From Amaricoccus macauensis_A (GTDB lineage Bacteria > Pseudomonadota > Alphaproteobacteria > Rhodobacterales > Rhodobacteraceae): a stretch of 64,000 nucleotides of DNA. How positions within the stretch are numbered: the stretch's first letter is position 1; each line of letters begins with the position of its first letter. The stretch is taken from contig NZ_JBNAFY010000008.1 in the NCBI RefSeq assembly GCF_049800915.1, positions 145,884-209,883 on the forward strand, written 5' to 3'. A model generated the notes under the pieces. That model saw only the letters and a list, made by a program, of their open reading frames with translations, did not search any database and was not told the DNA's origin. Positions 25,329 to 33,427 of this stretch are shown piece after piece. Position numbers and translations under genes: made by a program.

Positions 25329-25620
25329 GATCAAGTCTAAACTTTCGGTAGGCGCTCCGCGGCTTCGCGCTCTCCTTTATCCGTTCATGCAGGTTCGAAC
25401 GGGACACGCCGAATATCTTGGCCGCCGCCTTTACCGCGAACCGTCCTTCGGCGAGGACAGGGCATGCAAGGTCGGTTTTCTTACCCTCGATTTTTCGAGG
25501 GCTTCCTTGAGGATCTCGGGCTCCAGGGTTTGCGCCCGAGCTGCGGCGCTCAAGTTCCCGGATGCGCGCCTCCATCTTGCGGACCGTCTTGTTGCTCGTC
25601 ACATCCTCGTCGCCGGTCAC
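25329..25620 (-). mobile_element. Relic of an IS3-family transposase gene
   Basis: The minus strand encodes KKTDLACPVLAEGRFAVKAA then KIFGVSRSNLHERI, the junction region of IS3-group OrfA/OrfB (DLASPVLAEGRFAVK-x-VAR-x-GVSRSNLAERV in relatives). Upstream is a coiled segment (RKMEARIRELERR) as in the OrfA leucine zipper. No catalytic DDE part is present. The relic abuts the truncated copC. Confidence 0.6.
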
Positions 25621-25810
25621 CGCGACAATCCCTCCCTACAGCATCGGTCAGCTCTCCGCCCATTCTCGAAAGCTACCTTGCAGCTGCGGCGCAAATCGAG
25701 CGCGCGCGGCAAACGGCAGGAAGGTCCCGTAGGCGACAGCCAACCTGTGGGTCGAAGGGAAGATCCATCGAGCCGCTGCATGTGCGCTGCGAGCCCTTTC
25801 CACCATTTGA

Positions 25811-25839
25811 TTGACCAGCGGTCATGCCGACGGTAAGCG
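25811..25839 (+). promoter_or_regulatory. Putative promoter of the trpS leader
   Basis: TTGACC (25811-25816) and TAAGCG (25834-25839) are separated by 17 bases, about 30 bases before the leader-peptide ATG. The -10 is a poor match, so this is tentative. Confidence 0.4.
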
Positions 25840-25870
25840 GTATCGGATGGAAAACACTACGATCATCGCA

Positions 25871-25894
25871 ATGACTTGGTGGCTGGCCTCCTGA
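25871..25894 (+). CDS. Trp leader peptide MTWWLAS
   Basis: The eight-codon frame ATG ACT TGG TGG CTG GCC TCC TGA encodes a peptide with two adjacent tryptophans, directly upstream of an antiterminator/terminator pair and a tryptophanyl-tRNA synthetase gene. Tandem Trp codons in a short frame in this position are the hallmark of ribosome-mediated transcription attenuation. The ribosome site upstream is weak. Confidence 0.8.
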   Translation: MTWWLAS

Positions 25895-25954
25895 CAGGGT
25901 GGCCGGATGACCGAACGTATTCCGAGGCCGCCGCATGGGCGGCCTTTTTGTTTT
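25883..25954 (+). promoter_or_regulatory. Trp-responsive transcription attenuator of trpS
   Basis: Four pairing segments are present. CTGGCC (25883-25888) can pair with GGCCGG (25901-25906). GGTGGCC (25898-25904) can pair with GGCCGCC (25926-25932) as antiterminator. AGGCCGCC (25925-25932) pairs perfectly with GGCGGCCT (25938-25945), followed by TTTTT-G-TTTT (25945-25954), as terminator. A ribosome stalled on the two Trp codons would mask the first segment and favour the antiterminator, so trpS is read when charged tRNA-Trp is scarce. Confidence 0.82.
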
Positions 25955-25999
25955 CCGAGCTTCCCGATGCGCTGCCTCTCGTTTCATGAGGAGATGCAA

Positions 26000-27001
26000 A
26001 TGAACAGACCAACCATTCTGACAGGTGACCGCACCACGGGGCCGCTTCATATTGGGCACTATGCAGGCTCGCTTGCAAACCGGCTGCGCTATCAGGACAG
26101 CCATGAACAATTCCTGCTACTGGCGGATACCCAGGCCCTGACCGACAACGCTCATGATCCGGACAAAGTGCGGCGCAGCGTGATCGAGGTCGCGTTGGAC
26201 TATCTGGCCGTGGGCATTGATCCCGGTCGCACGACAATTTGCCTGCAATCGCATCTTCCGGCGCTGGCCGAGCTGTCGATGCTCTACCTGAACTTCGTCA
26301 CGGTTGCGCGGCTGGAACGGAACCCGACCATCAAGGACGAGATCCGCGCGCGGGGTTTCGGGCGCAATATTCCCGCCGGATTTCTCTGTTACCCGGCGGC
26401 ACAGGCTGCGGACATCACGGCCTTCAAGGCTACGGTCGTGCCGGTGGGCGAGGATCAAGCCCCATTGATCGAGCAGACGAATGAGCTCGTGCGACGGATC
26501 AACATGACGGCGGGCTGCACCGTGCTGCCTGAGGCCCAGGCGATCATCCCGAAGGCGGGTCGCTTGCCCGGTATCGACGGTAAGGCCAAGATGTCGAAAT
26601 CCGGTGGCAACGCCATTGCGCTGTCCGCCTCGTCTGAAGAAATCCGAAATGCTGTCAGGGCGATGTTCACCGATCCAAACCACCTGCGTATCGAAGACCC
26701 GGGCTGCATCGAGGGCAATGTCGTCTTCACTTATCTCGACGCCTTCGATTACGACCAGGACAGGCTTGCCGAACTCAAGGCACAGTATCAGCGCGGAGGG
26801 CTCGGCGATGGCAAGATCAAGACGCGTCTGGAAGCTATTCTCCAGGACCTCATTGCCCCAATTCGCGAACGCAGGGCACAGCTCTGCAAAGACCGGGGAT
26901 ACGTTCTTGAAGTGATCAAAGAGGGCACGGAACGGGCGCGCGAGCGCACCGAGGCGACAAAGCGCGAGGTGGTTAGTGCCTTGGGTCTGTTCCAGTTGTA
27001 G
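26000..27001 (+). CDS. trpS: Tryptophanyl-tRNA synthetase
   Basis: The 333-residue class I synthetase has the HIGH motif at 17-20 (PLHIGHYAGSL), KMSKS at 197-201 (KAKMSKSGGN), and family segments RLERNPTIKDE and QAADITAFKATVVPVGEDQ. It charges tRNA-Trp in the cytoplasm. ATG 26000 is preceded by GAGGAGATGCAA; the open frame begins earlier, inside the attenuator. Because the window looks like an accessory replicon, this is probably a second TrpRS. Such copies can give resistance to TrpRS inhibitors such as indolmycin; that is an inference. Confidence 0.92.
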   Translation: MNRPTILTGDRTTGPLHIGHYAGSLANRLRYQDSHEQFLLLADTQALTDNAHDPDKVRRSVIEVALDYLAVGIDPGRTTICLQSHLPALAELSMLYLNFVTVARLERNPTIKDEIRARGFGRNIPAGFLCYPAAQAADITAFKATVVPVGEDQAPLIEQTNELVRRINMTAGCTVLPEAQAIIPKAGRLPGIDGKAKMSKSGGNAIALSASSEEIRNAVRAMFTDPNHLRIEDPGCIEGNVVFTYLDAFDYDQDRLAELKAQYQRGGLGDGKIKTRLEAILQDLIAPIRERRAQLCKDRGYVLEVIKEGTERARERTEATKREVVSALGLFQL

Positions 27002-27223
27002 GTGAACAGCAGCGGGCGATCCGGTTGAAGGTCAGTTTCGTCCCGCATTGCGGCCATGCGTCCGCAGTGCAGCGAAAGGCCGCATTCTGCCCTCTCTACC
27101 CGCAGCATCTAACAGCGGATGGCAGACATACACCTAAGATCCCGGCTGTAGACTAACTTCGCGTGCGGTTTGACGAACTGTCTGGCGGGCCTTTATCGTC
27201 GACCTCGACGCTATAGGCGTGAA

Positions 27224-28293
27224 AGTTCCAGCCTGGTTGCGACATCGTTTGAAAATCATAGCCGCCTCAGTTCTTCGCGAAACGCTTCCGAGGGCGTTCT
27301 GTATCCGAGGCACTTCCGGGGTGTGGCGTTGAGGCGATCGCAAATCGCCTTCATGGAGCGATTTGAGATCGACGTCAGTTGGGTGTCGCGGGGCAGGTCA
27401 CGTCGCACCCGACCATTGAGGTTTTCGACTGATCCCTTCTGCCAAGGCGCCTGCGGATCGCAGAACCAGGCTACCGTGCCCATGCCGATTTCGAGGTCAC
27501 GCCAGGAGACGAATTCCAGGCCACGATCAAAGGTGATCGACCGCCGAGCGGAGGATGGCAGGGGCGACAGGAGGGTGATGATCTGGTTCATGATAGGTTT
27601 CGAGCGCCGGTCGTTGTTCTTGAACAGCACAGCGAACCGGGTCTTGCGTTCCACCATGGAGGCGACATTGGCGGGCCCGTGTTCCTTGCGGAAAATCATC
27701 AGATCAGCTTCCCAATCCCCGAAGACTTCTCTCTGTTTGACCTCTTCGGGCCTTTGCTGGATCCCCCGATCTGCGGGAAAAACAAGGCTTCTGGGCCGCC
27801 GTGCATGGCGTGGCTCGCGTTTGCGATGCCTGCGCGGAAGCCACCGGGCGAGATCCTCGCTCTGGATGTAGACATGGGCATAGATCGTTTCGTGGCAGAC
27901 GTATGATGAGCCGCCTTCATGGCGAAGCCGACCAGCGATCTGCTCCGGCGACCAGCCAGCCCGGAGTTGGTCTTCGATCGCCGCACGCAGGTCCTGCAAG
28001 CGGATCAGCTTGCGTCGCCGGCAGCGCCGTTCAGCGGCTGTCTTCTGCGCCAGAAGACCGTAGTAGCCATTCAGATTTGGAAGCTCAGTGTCTTCATAGC
28101 GGTTCCGCTGGATCTCCCGATAGATCGACGATCGGTGTCGTCCGAGCCGCACTGCAATCACAGAAATCGGCGTTTTCACGATCAGCATCTTCTCGATCTG
28201 CCGGCGTTCCTCCAAAGTTAGCTCTCGATGCGCCATTCCTCAACCTCCTGCTTGCGCGCAGAATAGTGGAGATGTCGCAACCCAGTTTAGAAT
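27224..28293 (-). mobile_element. IS30-family insertion sequence
   Basis: Imperfect terminal inverted repeats of about 23 bp bound the element: AGTTCCAGCCTGGTTGCGAC-ATC at 27224-27246 and the complement of GATGTCGCAACCCAGTTTAG-AAT at 28271-28293, sharing GGTTGCGACATC. Length is about 1070 bp. A short target duplication was not identifiable. Confidence 0.75.
27256..28236 (-). CDS. IS30-family transposase
   Basis: The 326-residue protein starts MAHRELTLEERRQIEKMLIV and has an N-terminal helix-turn-helix (ISVIAVRLGRHRSSIYREIQ, residues about 24-43), a GWSPEQIAGRL segment and the DDE catalytic core: D in FGDWEADLMI, D in ITFDRGLEF and E in GSVENLNGRVRR. The length is normal for IS30 members and no frame break is seen, so the element may be active. 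Confidence 0.92.
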   Translation of the reverse strand: MAHRELTLEERRQIEKMLIVKTPISVIAVRLGRHRSSIYREIQRNRYEDTELPNLNGYYGLLAQKTAAERRCRRRKLIRLQDLRAAIEDQLRAGWSPEQIAGRLRHEGGSSYVCHETIYAHVYIQSEDLARWLPRRHRKREPRHARRPRSLVFPADRGIQQRPEEVKQREVFGDWEADLMIFRKEHGPANVASMVERKTRFAVLFKNNDRRSKPIMNQIITLLSPLPSSARRSITFDRGLEFVSWRDLEIGMGTVAWFCDPQAPWQKGSVENLNGRVRRDLPRDTQLTSISNRSMKAICDRLNATPRKCLGYRTPSEAFREELRRL

Positions 28294-28480
28294 GTGCCCG
28301 GCTACAGATATATTACGGGTAAGATATATTATGTTGTAATTTCTTGTATAAAATTAGGAAAAGCATAGACTGCTGAGTGCAAAATCATTCACAATTGTCT
28401 TAATACGATTTTTTATATACGATAAGAATACAGATTCTGTATCCGAGGGTCTCTCGTATATTTTTAAGGGAAGTAAATAG

Positions 28481-28942
28481 ATGAATTACAAAATTCTAAC
28501 GCTCGTTGGACTTGTCGTCACCTTTCCTAATATGTCACTCGCGCAAATGTCTAAGAGCGATATGGAAGCACTTTCAGTTGCCGTTGTAGGAGTATGCCGA
28601 GGCGGAACCAACGAAGGCAGTTATAATTCCTATGATATATCTGCGAACGGTAGCGTCACCTTGTTTAAGTTGAAAGGAATAACGGACATTGGTTTAGATG
28701 GTTCGGTTCAACTTGATGATGGCGAATGGAAGGGTATAAAGGCGCTTGTTCCAATTCCATTTGATCAAAGTGCATATAATGAATGTGTAAAAACCACTTT
28801 TCCTTATCTTGTCGGTCAATTTAATTCTCAAACGGATGAAAGTATACACCCAAGCCAAGAGATAAGTGGATGTGATATAAGCATCTCTGGAGATGGGACT
28901 GTAAGCGGAGGTAAAGTCGGAAGTAATTGCAAGATCAATTAA
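28481..28942 (+). CDS. AT-rich exported protein with Cys-Gly C-terminal motif
   Basis: The 153-residue product has a signal peptide (YKILTLVGLVVTFPNMSLA-Q) and a mature domain with two cysteines in the middle (VCRGG, YNECV). It ends in a motif ISGCDISISGDGTVSGGKVG-SNC. A related motif appears at the N-terminus of the next protein. AAGGGAAGTAAATAG precedes the ATG. Base composition is far more AT-rich than the neighbourhood, so recent transfer is likely. No family recognised. Confidence 0.75.
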   Translation: MNYKILTLVGLVVTFPNMSLAQMSKSDMEALSVAVVGVCRGGTNEGSYNSYDISANGSVTLFKLKGITDIGLDGSVQLDDGEWKGIKALVPIPFDQSAYNECVKTTFPYLVGQFNSQTDESIHPSQEISGCDISISGDGTVSGGKVGSNCKIN

Positions 28943-28948
28943 TTAGAT

Positions 28949-29485
28949 ATGCAATTAGCATTATACTCTATATTGTTTCTATGTTTTTTTAGCATAGAAG
29001 CAATATCGCAAGTAAGCCAGAGTATTTCTGGATGCAATATTGGAAACAAAGGTGAAATCGAAGGAGGAAGTGTTGGCTCAACATGCCAAAATATTATAAA
29101 TAATTACATATCCGGTGACAAAAAAAGTTCCGCAGACTATTTATCTTTGTGTCTTGATGTTATTAATGATGATAAAAAGCCTTGTCTAATGGCATTCCAA
29201 AATATTTATAATACAAAAAAATTGTGCATAAAAGCAAATACAAACAAATCAAATTATAGTCCTCAAATAAGATTTTCCATAATACACAATACATGTTCAA
29301 ATTATATATCTGCATCGTCTTCTATTGACAGCTTGCTGAAGCATTATATCGCCAAATGCATTGAGATTGACGAAGTGATAAGATCATCATTCTCAAATGA
29401 ATGTCACGCCATGAGAATTCAGGCGTTACTTATTGGCCAATCTTTCTCATCATATGAAATAAGTATACAAGACAACTTGAATTAG
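28949..29485 (+). CDS. AT-rich exported protein, partner of 28481 gene
   Basis: The 178-residue product has a signal peptide (LALYSILFLCFFSIEAISQ) and a mature N-terminus SISGCNIGNKGEIEGGSVG-STC, which repeats the pattern ISGC-x-I-x3-G-x-I/V-x-GG-x-VGS-x-C of the preceding protein's C-terminus. The rest is helical with several paired cysteines (LCLDVINDDKKPCL, KLCIKAN, NECHAM). It begins 6 bases after the first gene's stop, so the two are one unit. Function unknown. Confidence 0.72.
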   Translation: MQLALYSILFLCFFSIEAISQVSQSISGCNIGNKGEIEGGSVGSTCQNIINNYISGDKKSSADYLSLCLDVINDDKKPCLMAFQNIYNTKKLCIKANTNKSNYSPQIRFSIIHNTCSNYISASSSIDSLLKHYIAKCIEIDEVIRSSFSNECHAMRIQALLIGQSFSSYEISIQDNLN

Positions 29486-29660
29486 AACGTAGTTTTTACG
29501 ATTATTTCATTCCGGATTAAATCTCTGTCCATTCTTTTAAATGCGTGTTCCATCAGGCCCATTGCGATTGTGCCGACCAGCGGATGAGACATGCATCGGC
29601 AGAAGAGGATGACAGGCGTCCGGAGACTTGAGAAACATCTTGCTCAGCAAGGAGACCCCC

Positions 29661-31802
29661 ATGCGTTCGATGAGCGAGAACCTTCCGAACCGGATCCGCA
29701 AACTGACCAAGCCGGGCAATGCATCCCAAGCGTTGCAACCGTTCTTTGAAGCGGTCAGCAACGCGTTCATGGCGATCGACGATCGGCAGACTGCAGAAAA
29801 GCGAGAGCTTCCTGGAGCGATCGTAGTCAAGATCACTGCATTGGGTAACGACGACATGGTTATCACCGTTCGGGATCCGAGAATTGGCTTAGACGATGCC
29901 CGTTACGATGCGTTCTGCACCTTGGATACAGACTTTAAAGAGGAGCGCGGCGGGAAAGGCGTTGGCCGGCTTTTCTGGCTGGACGCCTTCCGTTCGACAT
30001 CCGTGTCGAGCAGATATCATTCTGACGATGGTATCGTCCGCCGGGACTTTAGGTTCCGGCTGACGCCAACCGATCAGATCGTTGAGATCGACCCTTCAGT
30101 AGAATGGGCAGATGGGGAGATCGGGACGGAAATCCGCTTCGAAGGGCTGCGCCAAGGCCCCTATCTTGAAAAGTTCTCTAAACAAATCGACGCTTTCAAG
30201 ACCCATTTCGCAGCGGAATTCATCGCAGATTTCCTGAATGGTGGCAGTCCGATCATCCACCTCGAAGTTGAGACGCGCAGCGGCAAACGGGAGGACGTCG
30301 TTTATCCTGCAGCGGTCTCGGAACTCGTAGCATTGGGCCCTACAGAGCTGACAGAACTTGAAATTGAAGACTTGGGGACGTTCACGGTCACCGGGTACCT
30401 TTGCGATGCGAAGGCGAGTCGAGGGCTCAAAGGAAAACATCATGTCCACCTTCTCGGAAACGGCAGGACGGTAGAATCCCGGAAGGTCGACGATTTGCTG
30501 GGCATCAATCAAATTGAACACAGGGGCGACTCTGACCTGACGCTGCATATCATCGTACAGAGCCCGTTCCTCGATGAACGCACCTCTGAGAGCCGGACGT
30601 CGTTCACGGTCCCAGAGGGCGATCTCGACAAGATCGTCAAAGTTGCTGTCGCGAGGGCTCGCGAAGAGTTAATTGCCGAACAAGTCACCAAGTTCGACTT
30701 GGAGCGACGCGCTACGTTCGACGAATTCCTCGCTGCGCAGCCAATCTTTGCCTATAGCTCCGCCGACGAGATTTTCGGTTCACTACCAGTTGGAACGGCC
30801 ACGCCGGAAGCATATGCACGGGCTTTAGTCGTGCCCCGGATGCGGGCGGAGGAGAACCGGGAGAAACGACTACAGGAGGTAGTCGCAGCAGTGGTTCGCG
30901 GCGACGAGATGCCGGGAGACTTCGTAAATATTGTCCGAAATGCCGCCGATGGGATCCATGAGAACGAGCGCAGCTCCTTGGCACATCACGCCGCACGGCG
31001 TCGCGTCGTCCTCGACCTTCTTGATGCTCTAATCCGCCGCATCCGGGAGCGCGAAGGTAAGGAGGACGTTTATCACCTTGAGAAGACTCTCCATTCGTTA
31101 TTGGCACCCATGAGGACCGTCGGTACAAACCCCTTAATGGCCGAGCATTCCGCCCATGATCTCTGGATTCTTGATGAACGTCTCGCTTTCACGGCGGGGT
31201 TCGCGTCTGACGCCCTACTGAAGGACTACATCGGCACTTCGGAAAGTGAGGATCGACCTGACATTGTCCTATGGGATGTGCTTTTCGGCCTTGGTTCTAT
31301 TGCAAGCCAAGGTGGAGTAGAAGAAGTTGACGATATCGAGCCACTCTCCAAGGTCTTCATTGTCGAGCTAAAGCACCCTGGGCGGAGGTCCTACGCATCA
31401 GATGAACGGGTTGAGGATCAAGTTCGCAAGTATGTGGCACAGATCAGGGACGGGTCTGTTGAAGGATTCGGGCGGCGGAACGTCCGCGTTTCGCCGGACT
31501 GCCAGTTCCATTGCACGGTGGTTGCGGATTTTCATGGGCGCCTTAAGGACGAGGTCTCGGGGTGGGCCTATACACTCAACAAGCAAGGACGCGCGCGTCG
31601 CCTGGAGGGCGATTTCAACCACGTCACAATTGAAGCCGTCGAATGGGACTACGTTCTTAAAACGGCAAGAGAGGCAAATGCGGCCCTCTTGGACGCCGCG
31701 GGTCTTCAAAGGGCTCGGCGCACCAATTTCGAAAAGTCACACGAAGAGATAATTGGATCGGCCGACCCAGATCCTTCTACTTCAGATGAAGCAGTGCACT
31801 AA
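29661..31802 (+). CDS. GHKL ATPase fused to PD-(D/E)XK-like nuclease
   Basis: The 713-residue protein has an N-terminal Bergerat-fold ATPase: N-box PFFEAVSNAF (E30, N34), a D-x3-G box RDPRIGLDD (D72, G76) and lid motif ERGGKGVGRLFWLDAF (97-110). A long middle region has helical segments. The C-terminal domain shows RPDIVLW (D534), FIVELKHPGR (E569, K571) and EDQVRKYV, the D...E-x-K...Q order of PD-(D/E)XK nucleases. ATG 29661 has AGGAG upstream. Comparable ATPase-nuclease fusions occur in antiviral loci; defence is inferred. No partner gene is evident, so it may act alone. Confidence 0.75.
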   Translation: MRSMSENLPNRIRKLTKPGNASQALQPFFEAVSNAFMAIDDRQTAEKRELPGAIVVKITALGNDDMVITVRDPRIGLDDARYDAFCTLDTDFKEERGGKGVGRLFWLDAFRSTSVSSRYHSDDGIVRRDFRFRLTPTDQIVEIDPSVEWADGEIGTEIRFEGLRQGPYLEKFSKQIDAFKTHFAAEFIADFLNGGSPIIHLEVETRSGKREDVVYPAAVSELVALGPTELTELEIEDLGTFTVTGYLCDAKASRGLKGKHHVHLLGNGRTVESRKVDDLLGINQIEHRGDSDLTLHIIVQSPFLDERTSESRTSFTVPEGDLDKIVKVAVARAREELIAEQVTKFDLERRATFDEFLAAQPIFAYSSADEIFGSLPVGTATPEAYARALVVPRMRAEENREKRLQEVVAAVVRGDEMPGDFVNIVRNAADGIHENERSSLAHHAARRRVVLDLLDALIRRIREREGKEDVYHLEKTLHSLLAPMRTVGTNPLMAEHSAHDLWILDERLAFTAGFASDALLKDYIGTSESEDRPDIVLWDVLFGLGSIASQGGVEEVDDIEPLSKVFIVELKHPGRRSYASDERVEDQVRKYVAQIRDGSVEGFGRRNVRVSPDCQFHCTVVADFHGRLKDEVSGWAYTLNKQGRARRLEGDFNHVTIEAVEWDYVLKTAREANAALLDAAGLQRARRTNFEKSHEEIIGSADPDPSTSDEAVH

Positions 31803-31913
31803 ACACTCTGGGCTGAAGTGTTAAATCCGCGCGGCCCGGCCCCGGGCAGAACACCCTGTCGCAGGGGCGGTTTCCGCTTCGGCATTTAACACTTTCCGCG
31901 TATTCTGTTGCCC

Positions 31914-32519
31914 ATGACAGACGTCTCCCTTCATGACAGCCGGGGCAACCGGCTCTATCTCAACGCTGTCGAACGCGCGGCGTTTCTCACTGCTGCTCGG
32001 ACCCGGTCCGCGCGCGACCGCACCTTGTGCGAGACCCTGCACCACACCGGCTGCCGACCTTCCGAACTCGTTGAGATCACGCCCGCCCACATCGATCTTT
32101 CGGGTGGCACGGTGACGCTGCGGTCCTTGAAGAAAGGCACGGACGGGTCCGGCAAGCCCAGGATGATCTACCGGGCGGTGCCGGTGCCGCCGGACTATCT
32201 TGACACGCTCAACACGGCCCATGGTATTCGCGAGGCGCAAAAGCACCGCAAGCGGGCGCAGGTGCCGCTCTGGCCCCTCACCCGGGTGCGGGTCTGGCAG
32301 ATCGTCAGAGCCGTGATGATCGAGGCCGGCATCCCAGATGCGCCGCACCGCAGCCCCAAGGGCCTGCGCCACGGGTTCGGCGTCAATGCCGTGGTCCGCG
32401 GCGTGCCCCTGCATATGCTCTCGAAATGGATGGGCCATGCCCAGCTCAGCACCACGGCGATTTACGCCGATGCCATCGGACAGGAGGAGCAGGACATCGC
32501 CGTGCGCATGTGGGGGTAG
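31914..32519 (+). CDS. Tyrosine recombinase, catalytic domain only
   Basis: The 201-residue protein contains the family residues R48 (TGCRPSEL), R152-H153 (SPKGLRHGFG, with Lys 149 in place of the first His of the H-x-LRH motif), H175 (WMGHAQLST) and Y184 (TAIYADAIG). The N-terminal core-binding domain is missing, but the start is natural: ATG 31914 follows the end of the nuclease gene by 111 bases. Such short recombinases are common on Rhodobacterales and Rhizobiales plasmids and may resolve or move the adjacent island. Confidence 0.8.
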   Translation: MTDVSLHDSRGNRLYLNAVERAAFLTAARTRSARDRTLCETLHHTGCRPSELVEITPAHIDLSGGTVTLRSLKKGTDGSGKPRMIYRAVPVPPDYLDTLNTAHGIREAQKHRKRAQVPLWPLTRVRVWQIVRAVMIEAGIPDAPHRSPKGLRHGFGVNAVVRGVPLHMLSKWMGHAQLSTTAIYADAIGQEEQDIAVRMWG

Positions 32520-32970
32520 CCGGTTAGATCGCATTGCCTTCCTTATGGGTCGACGGGGAAATCGGCCCGTTCGGATCGGGTGCATTGCGATGGTGATTGG
32601 GGACCGGTGCGAAATATTCCACCCCGGCCCCCGGATCCGCCTGCGCGGCGGCTCACAGGAAACATGTGGAGGCAGTTCTCATCAGAACAGAACGCCCTCG
32701 TCCTTTTTTTCTCGCCGAGATTGCGCTTGTTAACGCCAGCCGAACGGCGTTGGAGTTGTCGGCACCTGCAGTCAGGCGGTTCTCTCCAAACCGTCAGACC
32801 GCCAAACCGAGGCCACGGACGGGTAAGAGTTTTGATTAATTTTTACATTTACTTTTAGTAAAACTTGGAGCAGAGCCCAAAGCGACCGTATCTGACTCAC
32901 GGAAATATACCCCTAAAGGTGAAACTGGGCGGAGCGGATTAGTCCTTCCCGCCCTTTCCCCCATGTGCGC
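32520..32970. other. 451-bp gap at island edge
   Basis: No gene is supported. It contains a run of T/A (32832-32870) with the small palindrome TTTACTTTTAGTAAA and a pair of GGCGGTT / AACCG arms near 32780-32810. These might mark a recombination or replication site, but I cannot assign one. Confidence 0.4.
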
Positions 32971-33372
32971 TTATTCTGCTGCGACCGGTTTCCAAGCGAT
33001 CACATCGATTTCGACCTTGGCATCGATCATCAATGGCGACTGCACGGTCGAACGCGCCGGAGGATGATCGATGAAATGCTTCTCGAACACTGCATTGAAG
33101 GATGAAAAGTCGCGTGCGTCATCCAGCCAACAATTGACCTTCACGACATCGTCCAGGCTGCAATCGGCCAGGCCGAGAACGGATCTGATGTTTGCGATGA
33201 CCTGTTCGGTCTGGGCGACGATACCGCCGGTCACGACCTCACCGTCCACTGTCGGCACCTGGCCGGAGACGTAGACGAAATCGCCGGCGCGAACCGCCTT
33301 CGCGAAGGGGCGCTTCTGCCCACCAGCCTGAGCGTCGGCGCTATCGAAGCGACGGATTTCAGAGGTAGTCAT
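32971..33372 (-). CDS. ridA: RidA-family enamine/imine deaminase
   Basis: The 133-residue protein shows RidA hallmarks: PFAKAVRAGDFVYVSGQVP, the late HPPARSTVQSPL with the carboxylate-binding Arg, and KVEIDVIAW. RidA hydrolyses reactive 2-aminoacrylate-type enamines released by PLP dehydratases. That fits the preceding gene, a D-serine-dehydratase/D-threonine-aldolase-like PLP enzyme. ATG 33372 has ACAGGAGAG upstream. It is the last gene of the RpiR-linked TRAP operon. Confidence 0.9.
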   Translation of the reverse strand: MTTSEIRRFDSADAQAGGQKRPFAKAVRAGDFVYVSGQVPTVDGEVVTGGIVAQTEQVIANIRSVLGLADCSLDDVVKVNCWLDDARDFSSFNAVFEKHFIDHPPARSTVQSPLMIDAKVEIDVIAWKPVAAE

Positions 33373-33427
33373 GGAACTCTCCTGTAGCTTTCTTTCGTTA
33401 TGTATCGTGGAAGGTCGCAGAGCTACG

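Noticed and set aside
27040..27110. Structured RNA or repeat between trpS and IS30
   Set aside because: Only a GC-rich stretch with CCGCATT-like words; no stable hairpin with a T tract and no second copy in the window.
32770..32815. Possible oriT or iteron array in the 32.5-33.0 kb gap
   Set aside because: Arms are short, not tandem, and no relaxase or rep gene is near.
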